A DNA stretch of 64,000 bases from Limanda limanda. Taxonomy: Eukaryota > Chordata > Actinopteri > Pleuronectiformes > Pleuronectidae. The DNA lies in assembly GCF_963576545.1 (NCBI RefSeq), contig NC_083642.1, positions 2,094,005 to 2,158,004 on the forward strand, written 5' to 3'. Position 1 is the first letter of the stretch. Each line of letters begins with the position of its first letter. The translations under genes were made by a program, and so were the position numbers. The notes below the pieces were generated by a model. The model saw nothing but the letters and a program-made list of their open reading frames with translations, was not told the origin of the DNA and searched no databases. Shown one piece after another: positions 43,901-59,513 of the stretch.

Positions 43901-44207
43901 CGTATAAATCTTTTTCAAAGTAAAGGTCGAGCCTGTAAAGAGAAGCAGAGACATGGCTGTTCCTGAAACCCGCCTGCAGGGGGCAGTGTGTCCCCGGTGC
44001 AGGGTCATGTCCCCCCATGCAGCAGAGCCATGGTGAAGTGGAACATGTTCTATTTCTTATCTAATGACTTTTCACTTCTGATTAACTTGCGTGTGGCCCC
44101 CCCACGGGTCCTCCAAGAGCCACAGACACAGTGATACTCTGGTGGTGGGTCGGGCTGCTCAACGGGATCAGAGGGAATGTGCAGGCTGGGAACATAATTA
44201 GAGTTCA

Positions 44208-44305
<98 letters not shown>

Positions 44306-47300
44306 GGAAAAGGGATCCAGGCGACAACCAGGACTCAGAGTTTGGGCTCCTCCGGTCTGACCTGGAGTCGGAGCAGCAGATGAGTGACGGCCGAGCATCC
44401 TCCTGCTGAGAATGTTAGGGAGGTACCTTGTGTTTCTATCTCTCCTGTAGTGGTCCTGAAAACAAGAAATGGACATTTCATATTTAATATTCAATATGTA
44501 CATCCACCAAGGTTTTCGCCCCCTGGCCGTTTGTTGGCTGGTGTGTTTGTGAACAAGATTTCACAAAAACTACAGGATGGATTTACACGAAACTTGGCGG
44601 ATGGATGTTTTATGGGTCAGGGAGGATTCTGTTAAAATCTGGAATGGATCCAAATATGAGTCTTGGCAGAGGTATGTGCTCTAATGAGGGAATTTTAGTT
44701 TGTTGGCTGGCTCGTTTGTTAGTCTAAAAAAAGGCTGTATTTCCATGAAACCCATATAAATATTTCTATTAAGTGTTAGTTAGTATTAGATCATGTTTTG
44801 TCAGTAGAACCTGATTTACTGTAGCTGTCAGAGACGTGCAGCGCAGTAAAACTTAGTATAAAGTCATATAAAATGAAGATACATATAATTTAATATGAGC
44901 CATCAACTATTGTGATGTATCATCTTTATCTGCAAAATAAGAAATATTTCCATCAAAAGCATTCGTGCATAAAGAATAATTTTGGATTAAAGTAGATGAA
45001 TAAATGGATCCACATCACATCAGTGCATTTCAATTACACTTTAATCAATCAGAGCATTTTTATTCTGTTTGGTAATAAAAACCGAGCAGAGGAAACTTCA
45101 ACCTGTTTACGACAACAACAACAAAACCACAGGAACTTTCCAGGATTCTCATAAGAAAACCTCAGCTGTTAATATGATTTGTGTGTCTCTCTCTCTCTCT
45201 CTCTTTACCTCCCACACACACACACACACACAGCCGCTTGTTTGCATGTTTATCGCCTCAAACCTCTCTAAACTCCTCCTGTTTATTCAGCTCATATCTG
45301 AATCTGTGCCGCACTCCTTCTCGTTCCTCTGTTACACTGGGAGCAGGTGTGTATGCTCACGTTGTGTAGACACCGGCTCAGCAATCAGTGCGACTCCACC
45401 TCTGTCAGATAATATCACACACACACACACATCAACTATATGATCAGTAATTTACAAACACACTCACAGCTGTTAATTGGCGTCAGGAAGAAAGAAGCTG
45501 TCGCCCGCTCCTCCTCCGCAGAGACTCTAAAAACCCCTGTTACACACCGAGACAGAGAGTTGTGTTACTGTTGTGTTGTGGTCTTTCAGTGTTTTCCCTC
45601 TGGTGATCATCAGCTGCACATTGAGGACAAACGCTGTAATGATCTCTGTGCTTATTTATAGAAATGTAAGCGTCTGAAGGAACGAGACGTGAACTCTTTT
45701 TCTGCTTTTTGATTTCAATGTGTTGAGAAATGACCACAGAGCAGATGGGAGAGAGATACCAACACATCGGTTTGTGGGTGTGTGTTTGTGTCGTGATGGG
45801 ATTCTCTGACACAACAAATGGGCTGTGAGGGATTCTTCTCTGCATGACAACACAACATTAAATCAGATTTACGTCAGAGGTGGAGGAAGTGATCCAACAT
45901 TTTACTTTACTACTTAAAGTACAGATACAGAGACACTAACTTTTCTACTTGAGTAAAAGTCAGCAGGTAATTGCTTTTAAATGTACTTAAAGTATTAAAA
46001 GTAAAAGTACTTATTATTCTCTAATGCTAAAATATACTATTATGACTGAGTCTCCTCCAAATCTATGTCACATGTTCATTAATACATTTTTTAAAAACAT
46101 GAAATAAACAATATGAACATGTAACACAATGTACAAATGTCATGGAGTAGAAAGTGGATTTTACAGTATACAAAGACATTTGTGTAGTAAAAGTGATAAA
46201 AACCTCAAATAAATCTAAAGATGTAAAGAACAGATACATGAAACATGTCGTGGAGGGAGTACTCACATCCTTTAGTTGGGTAAAAGTACCAAAGATGTTG
46301 TGTAAAAGTACTTCATGACAAGGGAACCTCCTGCATTCAAAATCCTACGAATGGAAGTATTAAGTGTACAGAATTTAATCAATGTATAAGAAGTAAAATG
46401 TGACTGATCCAGGGACCTAATAACTGATGGATCAATCTATCAGAAAGTTTTGACGACTTTATTTGATAGACTAGATATAAAAATGGACGTGTTCAACCAA
46501 TCACAATCAGTCTCAGCCGTCAATCATCACGTTTCACCCTGTTTCTACAGCATCAAATAACTGATTAAAACTTAATATGAAAAAACTAGCACTTGAACAA
46601 ACATGAGATGAGAAACTACCTGTGATGATTGGTCCTTTAACATGGAGGAGGCGGCTTATATGACCCACAGTTTATTACAGCAGCCACCCTGAGGCCATGG
46701 AGACACTTAGGGAGCTGTCAGGTCGTCCATCTTTGTTTACACTCTGTGCTTTATTGTGTGTTTTATAGTTTTCTAAATTTGGTTGCACCAGAGGGTGATA
46801 CAATAAATCTGAGGGGCTGAGAGAGTTTGTGAGATGATGAAGTAGAAAACTATTGTTGCTTCAATATTTTAGACTTTTAACTTTAGCATTTTGGTGAATT
46901 ATTGGTTGATTTCAACCTCTTTTGGTCTCAAACTGTTATTAAATTAAAAACATCTTTAACGTCTCTTTGGTGAAACAGCTCAGAAAATAAAAGTATAATC
47001 TTTATTTATAGACTTTTGAAAATCCAGATTACAAAATCCTTCACGAGAATTTAAGCAAAACAAGAAAAATATAAAAATCATTGGATTTGAAAGAGAATAT
47101 TTATAGTTATAAACAAGACCAAGCTAATAACAAGCTGAAACATAAACTGATAGATATGTTATTTCAATGTAGAATCCTAAAACATCTGTATTACAAAAAA
47201 TTAAGGTAAGGATTGCTGTCTAATATAAATAATTGCAGCAGATTATAAGAATCTGAAATGTGACGGAGTGGAAGAATAACTCAAACTCTACAGAACGTGA

Positions 47301-50300
47301 GTGAACATTCCCACTGGATGAGATTCATTGTGGTTTTGTCAGTTCCCAGTTCATTTGTGTTCAGCAGGCGTGTTGGTCTAATGTGGTTATTTACCCTGAG
47401 AGCCCCCCCCCCCGTGCACGCTGCCTGTTTAATGACTGCAAAAGTCGCACTCCTAATTAAAAGCACACCTGTGGCCTGGTGCAGCCGGTGGGACTCACTC
47501 TTCATCTCCATACTCTTCATCTCCATACTCTTCATCTCCATACTCTTCATCTCCATACTCTTCATCTCCATACTCTAATTCACTGCTCACTTTGTCTGAG
47601 AGCCAGTCAAACAAAGGGCTCGATTTGCACTCGTGTGTGTTTGTGTTTGTCTCTGTCGTCCAGATGCGACACCACAGACCCACAACTCGTCAGGACTTGT
47701 TCTCTCCGGGGTTTGACCTCATGACCTCCACCAGCGAGGTCCTGTGCTGTTTGTCAGTTTGGTTATTTGTCAGCAGGATTACGTTAAAACTACTTAACAG
47801 GTTTCCATGAATGCTGGAGGGAGGATGGGACACGGGCCAGGAAAGAACTTCACAAATTGGCACGAATCTGGTCACATTTTAGACATTTTGTCGAATTTCC
47901 TAGGGAACAAATTCATGGATCTTAATGAAAACAATCAGGAATATTTAGGGAACATTTTTCTATGAGTGTGTGAACTTTGGTGCAGTTTGATTGAATTTAA
48001 GTGGCTGTTGGGCCCGGGTGGAAGTATCTGATCTGAGTGCTAATGTAGTTTGTTGTAAGTAACATTATGCAGAAAGTACTTCACAGATTACTCCGAAACT
48101 TGCTCCGATGCAGTATTGGTCAGGAAAGAACCCATTAAACCAGGCTGCTATACTTTTTCTCAGACAAACCTGACTTACTATAGCTTTCAGATACATGTAG
48201 TGGAGTAACATTTAGTACAAAGTAGTATAAAGGAAAAGAAAATACAAATACAAAGAATTTAACAAACCCATCATGTAATTGGATGAATTGTGTTAATTTG
48301 TAAACTAAAAACTATGAAACTGTGGCTCTAAATAAATGTACTTCAGTAGAAATATTTCCCACTTAAGTGAAGTGGAATGCAGAATAATTAAAGTAGATGA
48401 ATAAATAGATTTACGTCTTTGCAATTTGGTGCAGATGCAAATAAAAATCAGGATTTAAATGTGGTCTCATATCAGGATCGGCTAGAAACCTACGACTACA
48501 GGCAAAGTGAAGCTGGGATAATGTGGATCCAGTATGAAATCAACAGGTTATCTGCATCTTAATGGTTTTAAAACTGTTTAAATGAACATTTTGTGCAGAA
48601 TCTAAGGAAACTGCTGTACCTGTGTATTAAACATTTTTAATGCAAATAAGTTGGCAACTACGGAAATTAACAAAAAAGAGAAACTCCTAATGAATCTTTC
48701 CCTCAGCTCCTGAATTATGCAGAGACATTTTCTATAAAACAACAGAAAAAGAGAGAGTCACATAAGCTTTGACTTAATAGAATGCAAATTTGTGCATTTC
48801 CCTCAGGCTCTCTGGGAAGGGAGTAATTAAGCAGAGGACCCTTTTGTCTTCACAATGCGTTTTGAGTCATTTCATCGCTGGAAAAGAAGACGATCTGTCA
48901 AGAGGAAACACTTCATGTCCCGTCGAGTGTGTTGACTCTTTGTTTCTTTATCTGATCCATTGTTCTTCCAGACATTTTCCTGAAAAGTTTCCCAGTGCAG
49001 CCGGGAGAGCTGAAGGACAAACTGTTCATCGTTAACGAGAAGGACGGAGGCCTGTCCGACGGGCACATCACGTCCCTGCGGAGGTATACGACTAAACACA
49101 CACAGACACACAAAACACACAAAACAACTGCTTTGTGTTGATTTCTCTATTGTGTGACAAGTGAACCTGAGCGGGAGGCTGCTGGGACGGATCCTGTGGA
49201 AACTGGCAGCTTCACAAATCATCCAGGGGAGATGTTGAGTGCACGGTTCAGTCGGGACCGAGTTAATCGTTCTAATACCAAAGAGCAGATGCCAGAACCT
49301 TTTACCAGAGCAGCTCACTAATAAAAATTGTATATCTGGTTATTCGTGGAGATGGAAGCTGTGGACGAGCCCTCGGGAGTTTGAGTCCGACAGCGGGTAA
49401 ATGCTCTTCCATGAGGTCGTACCTGCCGTTTGCTCAGTGGCCCTGGAAGCTCCTGGAAGCTCCTGGATAACCAGAGTGATCTAATGTACTGTGCAGGATT
49501 TTATTTATTCTATGAAAACGTAATATATATTTTAATGCGCCGCGGCATAAGCCCGAGGAGCAGAGTCTGGAAAGATCCACTCCCAACAGGTGCTGCAGTA
49601 TTAATGAGCCCTGGTACTCCGGTGGCTCGTTCCCTGGTTCATGAAAAAGTGAATGCCTTTGGTTTGAGGTCAGGACGCGTGGAAACGACAGATTCAGAGG
49701 GAGTGAGTAAAAGGCCGTTGCCCTCAGCGTCTCACTGCTTTCCAGACGCTGACGAGGATCCATCAGCAGCACTTTGGCTTTTAATCACCTGCGTTCCTCC
49801 AGGCCAGAGGAAATCAATGTCATGGCTTGGGTCCAGGGGAGAGAGACGATGCTCAGTGGAAGGAACGAGAGGTTTTAAAACAGGAACAAATCTAATATTT
49901 CTGCACAACGTTAAACACTGTTTCTCTGCTGTTCTTCCTCCTCTGCTGCTGCACTCTGGGAACTGGTTTTGATCAGATGTGATCGACAGGGATCAAAACA
50001 AGCCCACAGCTGTCAGCAGCAGCAGCTTCAAAACACCCACAACAACAAAGAGAGAGGAGAACAAACAAAGAAAAGACAAAGAACAATTTGAAATCTCTCA
50101 TGTGGAAACAACAGATGACTGCTGTGGCTTTGACAGAACTTTGTGTTTTCACGTATACGAGCCCGTGACCTTCCATAAGAAGCTGGTCGATGAAATATAT
50201 TTTCAGAGCCTGTGTGTGTGTAGAAGTGTCTCCGTCCCTCACCGGCTGTGATCGTTTGTTTCCCATGTTGAAGGTACGTTCCCACCATGGACGACGTGGA

Positions 50301-53300
50301 GATGTACAAATCCCACAAGGGCCCAGTGATGGAGCTGCACATCGTGGACCAGTACATGCTGGAGGTAAAGTTCACCACATCACAGAATGAGCTTCAGGGT
50401 TAAAAGAGTCCAGCTTGTTCCTCTGGATGTTCCTCTGTTCCCCCTTCTCTTGTCATAGAGCCGCCTGTGATATTAACTGAAGACAACACTACAATTCAGT
50501 GATCTGTCACCACTCCTGTGCCGTGTCCTTACTTTTGTTTAGGCCGTTTTAAAAGATCTTTGTTAAAAACCCAAAACAATAAGTCAAAACCTGCAGAAAC
50601 GCAAGAAAAAACAAGATTTAAATCACTTTCAACCTTGTTTGTGTGCAAAGTCTCGAAGGTCTTTGAAGAACGTCAGTTCTCAAGTCACTGGGACATTAAA
50701 TTCTTTGCCAAAGCATAAATCCAATAAGAGCCTTGTCTCGTTCAGCTCAACTTTCCTGCTCCTCCGTCCGAGAGAAAGCAGAACGCACGAGAACGTGACG
50801 ACTTTCAACTCAGCGACTGACGTGTGAGCTCAGTTTAAACCCGGGAGGGAATTAAATTACAAGTGTTACCTCGGCATTGGAATCTGTTAACCTCTCATTA
50901 GAAATTTAAAAATGTGACAGGATGAGCAGAATAATTTTGCAGCCCAGTTATTACTATTACAGGGTCTGTATAACTAACACTCGTCCCGTCAGACCCAGAG
51001 CCCTGTGGCCTCTGGGAGATGGTTCCTGTGCAGGAGCGAGACGGTTCTAACAACGTGAAGAGATTTATTAAAAGGTTAGCTCCGACACAGAGGTGGACGA
51101 GTCAGCTCAGCCAATCGTTTCAAGGTGTCAGGCCTTAAGTTTCTCAGTTAAATCATCCTGTCGACAGGCCGGCGTCTCCCTGCAGCTTCAGATAATCCTG
51201 AATCCTCACATGGACAAGCTTGTGTTTGCGATGATTCTCCTTTTGTATTCACGCGGCTTCTAACCCTCCCATCTCTCTTCCCTTGTTGCAGATGTGCAAC
51301 ATCCCCTTCCTGAGCAAACAGCTGGACCTGCTGCTGACTCTGAGAGAGCTCCCGACCAGCATGAGCGACCTGCAGCCCGTGAGTTCACTCCTCCACCTCC
51401 TCAAAGCTTAAAGTCTGCTCCTTTCCCTCAAGCTGAGAACGTGTTAAAAACCAAAAACATTTATTCCTTAATGCAAACGCTAATGTTCAGAGGGACGTCA
51501 ATGAAAAGAACATCTATGGAACAAACTGGCGTTAATACACAAAAGCTTCTTCCTCCTCCAGGTTTGGAGTTTCTGTCTGAAGTGGTGAGTGAAGTCGTTT
51601 GTTGGTTAAGTGTCTTGGAAGCAGAAAGGTTTGAGAGCCACTCTCACACACCTCGTCTTTATTGGACGGAGACAAGACAAAATAAAAAAACCTGAATCCT
51701 AATCAAATCAAGTTCCATTTTTCGGTGGAAGGTGTAAAACATGCACAGTTATTATCTTCATCAGAAAGCCAATAAAAACCCACTCAGGAGGAATTTACCT
51801 TCATTCTGCAGAAAGTTGTGGATTCTGTTCAAAAGACAGAAAATGTATAAAAGGTAAAGTGAAGAGGGAGGAAAATCACACATCTTCAAAACGCACAATC
51901 TCAGTGTGCGTTTTGCAAACCCACCCACACACACACACACACAAAGCGCCAGATGTATTTAGCTTCATCATTACTCAGACTAATTGTTAACTCTCTCAGG
52001 ATTGTTGTTGTTGGGCTGCAGGGGGGGGGGGGGGGAGATATTGCAGTCAGACAAGAAAAACCCTCGAAGCTCCTGTGCAGACATTTCTTTATTTTATTTG
52101 ATTCTCTCAGGCTCTGGTTTCTTTCAGCATCAGTGCTTCGGTCCTAATCTCTCGTCTGCTGTCGGAGAATCACCGGATAAGAGCGATGGCGCCGTAATCC
52201 ATTGACTCTGACAGTCATTTCTCTTTGTCTCAAACTCAGACACCAACATGTTGTGCGCCGGCAGAAGGACTCGACGAGAAAGATTAGCAATTTCATTAAG
52301 TTTCAATTTGCCCCCGGCGGTTTCTTCCAGGTTTATTTAAGAAAAGGATCAGATTTGTGTTTTTGTGGTTTTCTGTGACGAAAAGTGTGTTGCTCTCTAA
52401 TCTCTAATCCACAGTTTAAAGTGTCACTGTCTCACTCTGTAAAATCAGAGTTGATCCTACTCATAAAGAAAATCTAAAGCCTCAGAAAAGTAAATTATAT
52501 TTGGAATATTCATTTTACTAAATTCGTCCAACTTAAAAAATGGCAAGTGCATTAAACTTGTTCTGTCTAAGGGTGTTTTCAGAGGACATAGTAGTTCAGC
52601 AGACTATTGTTATTTTAACACATTTCCATTTTAACCCAATGACAATAAGACTAATTACATTTACAATTAAAACATTTTAAACCTTGAAATCTATATTTAA
52701 AGAATATGAATGTAGTGTAAGGAAGCGTTACAGTAAAACATCCTGTTTACAAGCTTTGATTCAGACTTCTTCAGGCTCCAAGATTTTAAGAATGATTTCC
52801 TCTCCTCCAGGCAGACATGGCTCGAGGGGGGGGTGGCGGGGGGGGGGTCTGTTTGTCCCCTCCAGCGTCCTCGTTGGTTCCACGTCTCACTGCCAGTGTG
52901 ACAGACTCTCAGTTTGCACTCTGGACCTTTCCTCTTCTCTCCTTCTCTGCTGTCGAAACCCGTTTCCAAATGTAAACAAGAGAGTCAGAGACACAGAGAC
53001 CGGAGCCAGTGATGCAGGGGACAGGAAGAGACGTGGACACGGAGACGCAAAGTGGACGCTTCAGCAGGTTTTGTTGTTCGCACCTCCAATAGAAGTCGTA
53101 GTGAAACAGAATGTTAAGCCTCTGGCTGTAGTTGCATGAGGGATTTTTATCAACGTCTGCAGATTTATTAAATTAGTCAAACGTCAGCGTGAACTCGAAT
53201 ACAGAGAGAAGCAGATCCATTCTGACCTGAGGACCTGTGGGTGTCCATCTCCAGGATCCCTGCTTTTAAACTGTCGCTGTTAACAAGTATTTAACAATGG

Positions 53301-56300
53301 GGATTAAAGGTTTCTGTACAGAATAATGTGCAAGGGGAAACTGGTCCATAACAAAGTCAGCTTTAAAACGGAGGTACATGGGAAACAGTCCAGAGTCCAG
53401 GGGTTTGGGATCAGGGAGTTTGGATCCAGTGTGACGGAGGAGCTGCTGAGCGTGACCATGAGCTGCAGAGAGTGAATGATTCTGGCAGGAGAATAAAAAC
53501 AATGGTTTCAGGAAGCAGGCGAAGGACCAGGAGGTAAAACAACGTTCAGGCAGATCAGTGGTGACGAGAACGATCCCTAAATACTGAGTCAGTTGAGGGA
53601 GTGGATTTAACTTTGCATTTTTGTGCTCAGGTCCCATTTCTAGAGTTGTGTAGTTGTTGATTCGAGTTTGCTGCATTTGTGTATGGACTCTGTTGACTAA
53701 ACAACATGTATTGTGACACCATGACGCCTCTCTCCAAAATTTGCATAGTAAGGACGAGCAAAGAAAAGAGATAATTAATACATTAATGATTTAAAACATC
53801 TGCATTGGCTAAAAGGTTTGAGAGAGACGCTTGTTATAGAAGTGCACTTTGCAAGTGTGCATGAAAGTAGAGGCGAAATTAAAGCTGATAATGAAATTAT
53901 GGCAATAACTTTATATGTGATTACATAATTCTTCTGATTATTCGGTTGCCACGTGAACGCACAATGAGGATGTGAATCAGGCGGGAGGAGAATGACCCAG
54001 AGGTCACGGCCAGTATCAGACGATAAAAAACACACATCAGGAAATAGTTATATCCCAAAACACCACAATTATTATGGGGACATGAACCAAACATAACTTT
54101 CTACATTTACCCAATGTGGTTTTAAACGGTATCTTTTGGTTTTACATGACAAAGGCCTGAGAGGATGAGGACTAACTGGTTTGTTTTGGCTTCACAACAT
54201 CCGCTGATGAGCGACGCACACAATCGCCTTCCCTGTTTCCCTTTACTATGGAAATCATTTGGCATGAAACCTTCACAAACTAGGCCACGCCCCCCCCACT
54301 CCTCACAACATGGGTGTGTTAGATGTGTGTGTCTGTGTGTGTGTGTGTGTGTGTGTGAGGGAGGGAGAGAGAAATGAGCTAATTACAGCACAACAATCCG
54401 TCTCCAGCTGAAATGTCCAACAAACATCTCGTCCAATGATATTACTCAAGACCCAAATGCCACATGAGATGGAGGAAGTACTCAGATCCTTTACTTGAGG
54501 ATTACAGTTACATACAATTACTACATTACATGTAAAGGTCCTGCAAGAAGAATCCTATTACTCAGCTAAAAGTTCATATTGGCAGCAAACTGTAAGTACT
54601 CGGGTAGCGGTTCGGTCACTTTTACTGATAAATCCTAATATATATTATATACTGTATATAATTAAACTGAATCATTAGTGTGTAAACAGAGAGTTACTGA
54701 TATGAACTTACAAATAAATAGTTTTTACGTTGAAAAGTTGGAAAAGTCAAGTTCATATTTTTACTGAGAAAACCTTTTGTACATTTGTCAAATCTAAACA
54801 CTGACCACACATGGTGACATCAGTGGTTAAATCTGAAAGAAAATGTACATTAAAAACTATTTACTGGGTAAAATCTTAATCTTAAATTAAAAAAAACATA
54901 AGCAGACTTGTTGTAGAGGAGTAAAAACTGTACCTCTGTAATGTTCACTTTAGAAAATGCACTTTTCACCAATCACATTTGATTAGTTACATTTATGTAC
55001 ATAACTTGTTATAGACCAAGACATAGCTGAACTACAAACACAGAGATATAGTGTTAAGGTTCTGAAAATGTATTTTTATTTCTCTCTTATAATTAACAAG
55101 CAACGTACATCGTCATGCTTCTAAGATTTTTAAATAACAACCGAGGTACTTTTGAGAACTTCCCCGGCACCAAAGCAAATGTTGGAACATGTGATCATCT
55201 TTCATACGAGCTACACTGGTTCGTCCTGCTGGTTGAAACAAAACTGGTTATCTCTCGTCTCGTCTGTGTCATCGGCTCCGTCCCAGCGGAGGTTATTCTT
55301 AAAACCGGAGCATATGGTGGGAGTGTTGCTGCTGGTTGGCGTGAAGCTCGTTTGGAATCGCTAACTCTTTGTCAAGGATACGATTCCCACAGCGTCGGCT
55401 CCTTTCTACCTCCAGCACGGCACTGGCAAAAACCATGAAACCCACTTTGATTGCTATTCAGGTTTTCAACACGACTCCTATCCATATTCAACAGGATCAG
55501 CTCCGAGCGGGTTGAGGAGGGAAACTGAGCGATATTCTGGGGGGATATTTGTTCTTGACACAATTGCATACCAAATAATAATCCAGCCAAACAACACGGC
55601 CCTGATTATTCATGTTATGAGGTTAAATGAGGTGCTGGGAGACGGCTGTTTACTCCTCTCAAGGAAAATAATCAAAGTATATATTTTTTTTTTTACAGAG
55701 CTCCAAAAAACAAGCATCAGATTCGCTCCACTTAAAATTTTATAGAAGCTTTGTTCACACCTGAATTTTAACATGAGTCTCAGCTCCATGTTCGTGTGAC
55801 ACACCGTGTTCAGACCTGGTACCTTCATCCGGCCTGTGTGGAGAAATTAATTATTATAAACTGTATCTATGTAGCAGAGCCCCAAACAGCAAAAATAGAA
55901 TGATTAAATAAATAAAATCATATATAAACTATAAACTGTAAAAATACAGCAAATAAATTATACAGTGTTTTTATACCTTATCTTTGATCCTGTCTTCATA
56001 GCTGAACTCGTGTTGACAATACTCAATATTGAATAACAAAAGGTTTTCAAGACAAATATCTTTCCTAAATAAAAAAAAATACAAATCTTCCCCATAACGC
56101 TTTTTAAAAACACGTCAAAGAAAATATGTCAAAAATAACAGAATAATACTGATTGTGAGTCAAAAAGTCAAAAGTCTGATTTCTAAACTCAGAGGCAAAC
56201 ATCCTTCGTATTGTATTTTATATGTGAGCATAATAAGACATCACAATTAGAAGCCATGTTGGACCATCGGAGTTGTTCTAGGTTATAGTCGGGTCGTCCT

Positions 56301-59300
56301 CCAACCTGAAGGTCGGTGGTTCGATCCCCAGTCTGAACCATCTGCATGCCGAAGTGTCCTTGGGCAAGATGCTGAACCCTCCATAGCCCCCCCATAGAAT
56401 AACAAAGTGCTGCAAGTAGATGCACTGTATGAATGTGTGTGTGAATGGGTGAATGTGAAACTGTACTGTAAAGTGCTTTGAGTGGTCATCATCAGACTAG
56501 AAAAGCGCTATATAAATACAAATCCATTTACCATTTTACTATTAATCAGTAGCGTACATATCCCTCCACTAAGGCCTGGAATACAATAACACTGAACCAG
56601 ATCACTCACACTTATAGAAATCCGTCCCCCTGAATTTGCCTGGTTTCTTTTCCCATCCAGTCATCATCTTAAAGAAAGTGACAAAAGTAAAAACCCCAAA
56701 CTGAATAGAAAGATTACCTGCTTGGCTGAGACAGTGAATAGAAGTGTTGAACGTCAGTGTCAAACTATTGAATACAGAAGTTTTAAAAAGGGATTTCAAA
56801 GGAACTGGAGACTAAAGTCCGTCTTAGTGAGATCTATAAACTCAGGGTTCTAAAAGCAGAAAGCTTGTTCACCCTCTGTTATGAGTTGTGACCTCAGAGC
56901 AACCACCACGGCTCTGTCAACCATCAAGGCCTTAAGAGTGAGTGATGGAATTCAGAAATCAATACAGAGTTTAACAGGGAGCCTCGTGCACGTCATGTGA
57001 GTCCTGGATTAGATGAAGAGGAATGTGAGGGCTCGTGTGGGTTTGGATCACGGAATGAAAATGACTTTGCTCTGTGCCTCTTGCTGTTTGTCTTGCAGCT
57101 GATTAACCAGAAGATCCGGATGTGCATGCAGCTGTGCCACGGCAGGTCCTTCGTGTCCGTGCTGGAGTACGTCCTCGCCATCGGCAATTACCTCAACGAG
57201 AACGCCGGAAAGGAAAAGGCCAAGGGATTCCGCCTCTCCTCCTTGACTAAAGTACGACTCTGTGCCGCTGCTGCCTGACCTTTGATTGAGCTGCAGCGCC
57301 GGGCCAATAAGACGACTCATTGATAAACACCTCAGGGCTCCTGGGCCTCCCTGGTCCGATCGCCCGGACTCACTCAGGTCTTTGACACAACAGCTGAGTG
57401 AGAATTGAAACTTTGCTCCGCGTCTGGCTACAAGTGGATGAATCTCGTAGAAGGGAACCATCGTTCGCTGCAGTCACTCGCTCGTTGTGGATCTTGTCGT
57501 TGAGCCAAATAGTCAGAGTCGTTTTTTTCCGGTTTAATTGAAAAGTGTGGAAATGGGGAAGGTCCTCTGTCCAAAACTAAAAAAGATGCTTTCATGCTTT
57601 TGACGTCACTTGGTGCTGGATTCTGAGCAGTAGTGATGATGGAGTGGATCTGTATTGTCGAGGTTACGTTGAAACACACATTTGACCAATCACAATCAGT
57701 CTCAGCTGTCAATCCAGAGATCTTACTCCGTTTCTATGACATCCAATAACAAATTAAAGCCAAACTTGTCACAAACATCAACACGTGAACATACACCAGT
57801 TTATGAATGACTAATGACCAAGAGTGACCTGATATGACAGACACCAGGTTGTAGTTTGTCCCGTCTGCGTAACTACGGCTAACAACAAAGAGTGACCATG
57901 GCTCCCATCAAAGTGTTTCTAATAGTCTAAATACAATTAGAAGTAAAGCATGACTAAGGCTAACAATAAAGCATAATAATTGTAAGCAAATAAGCTTACT
58001 TATCGCTAACAATTAAGCGTTACTATGGCTGCAATAAAGCATAACTTTAGCTAACAATAACGTGTAAATATGGCTAACAATAAAAAGTAACTATAGTTTG
58101 TAATAAGCGGACAGACATGCAAATGGTTCCTTTAAGGTTCGGAAGCTGACAGGTGTATTTCTTTAGTTATGAGTATGTTATGAGTATTTCCTTCGTTCCT
58201 CTGGATTCAGTTTGATCCTCTCTCTCTACCGGGAGAGTTGAAGGTGCAGTTCTCTCGGCCTTCGGCACCGGAGTGAAACGTCCTCTGCTCCGTCTCATGA
58301 AGCCGAGGCCTCACGCTTCCCTCAGCGATGCTTCCAGGTCTAATTGAGAAGCGTAAACCGACGCTGCTTGAGACGCACTCTCTTGAAATTGCAGGCTGAC
58401 TGCTTCCAAGAGGACTGCGTCGAGGTTATCTCAGATATGTTTTTTTTTGGGGGGGGGGGTTCATCAATATTCGGTGCATGTCTTGTATACGTGGCCCTCT
58501 GAGGTTTCTCTGAGCCTTAAATTGGAAAACAACATAACTTAGAAAAGGACTATGAGCGCCTATCAGAGGATTAGAGAGGCCCCTCTTGCATTTCAATTAA
58601 ATGGCTCCATCAAGTGCACTACAGCGGGAAGTGTTGCTGCTTCTCTCTCGACTCCAGCTATGAGTTTTTATGAGAGAAGCTGAAACGTGGAAACTGCTGT
58701 AAATGAGTTTTCCCCCTGACCTTCAGGAAGGAAGCTGCACACACAGATACACAACATGTCCTCTTGCGTCCTTGTGCTGTTTTTTGAAATACGCTGTGTC
58801 CTTTTTGTCACTCTGCATTTCTTTCTGTCTGCACCCCCCCCCCAGCTCTCTCAGCTCCGTGGGAGGGACAAGACGTTCACCTTGCTCCATGCCCTTGTGG
58901 AGCAGATCATGTTGCATGACCCAGGCCTCGCCTCTTTTACCCAAGACTTGGCGGAATTTGAAACTGTCCCCGGAGGTATTCGCTAATCGAGATTTCATCA
59001 CCGCTAAAAACAAAAAATCTGCATGGTTCTCTTCAAATAAGGGTCCGTTTGGTGATATGTGTATTTTTTCTCTGTGTCCCCCCCCCCCATCCTCTTCTGT
59101 TTTGGATAGCTTCCATCAAAGGCCTGACCGCAGAAGTGGATGGTGAGTAGATCAAATTTTACTACTGTGCTTAAAGACGTAAATCTGACTCTCCTCTTTT
59201 GTGCCGACGTTCAGTGTTTGAGAGGAAGTGTGACGCTAACATTTACTAGATCTGTCTGTAATTGTAGTTTCAGTATATATATATATACTTTTCCGGGGAA

Positions 59301-59478
59301 ACACCGTAATCTCATTGTCGAGGGGCGATACAGGCTCGATCCAATATCTTGTCTGTGTGATGACTTACAAACAGTTGCCACGAGCACAAATGCAACACTT
59401 CACTTTATCGCACAGGAGACAGCATCGGATTTAAAGCAACTTTTTGCTTCAGTGGTCAAATATGATGGATGGTCACCA

Positions 59479-59513
<35 letters not shown>

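Noticed and set aside
44198..44503. Tyr-Ile repeat protein
   Set aside because: Translation of the (TA)n run.
47498..47575. CRISPR-like array
   Set aside because: The 15-bp units are contiguous with no spacers; simple tandem repeat in an animal genome.
49430..49972. 180-codon frame in formin intron 9
   Set aside because: No recognisable domain; sits between two well-supported formin exons in the same gene.
56300..56345. tRNA gene
   Set aside because: Only the B box is convincing; no full cloverleaf, and the body and tail fit a SINE.
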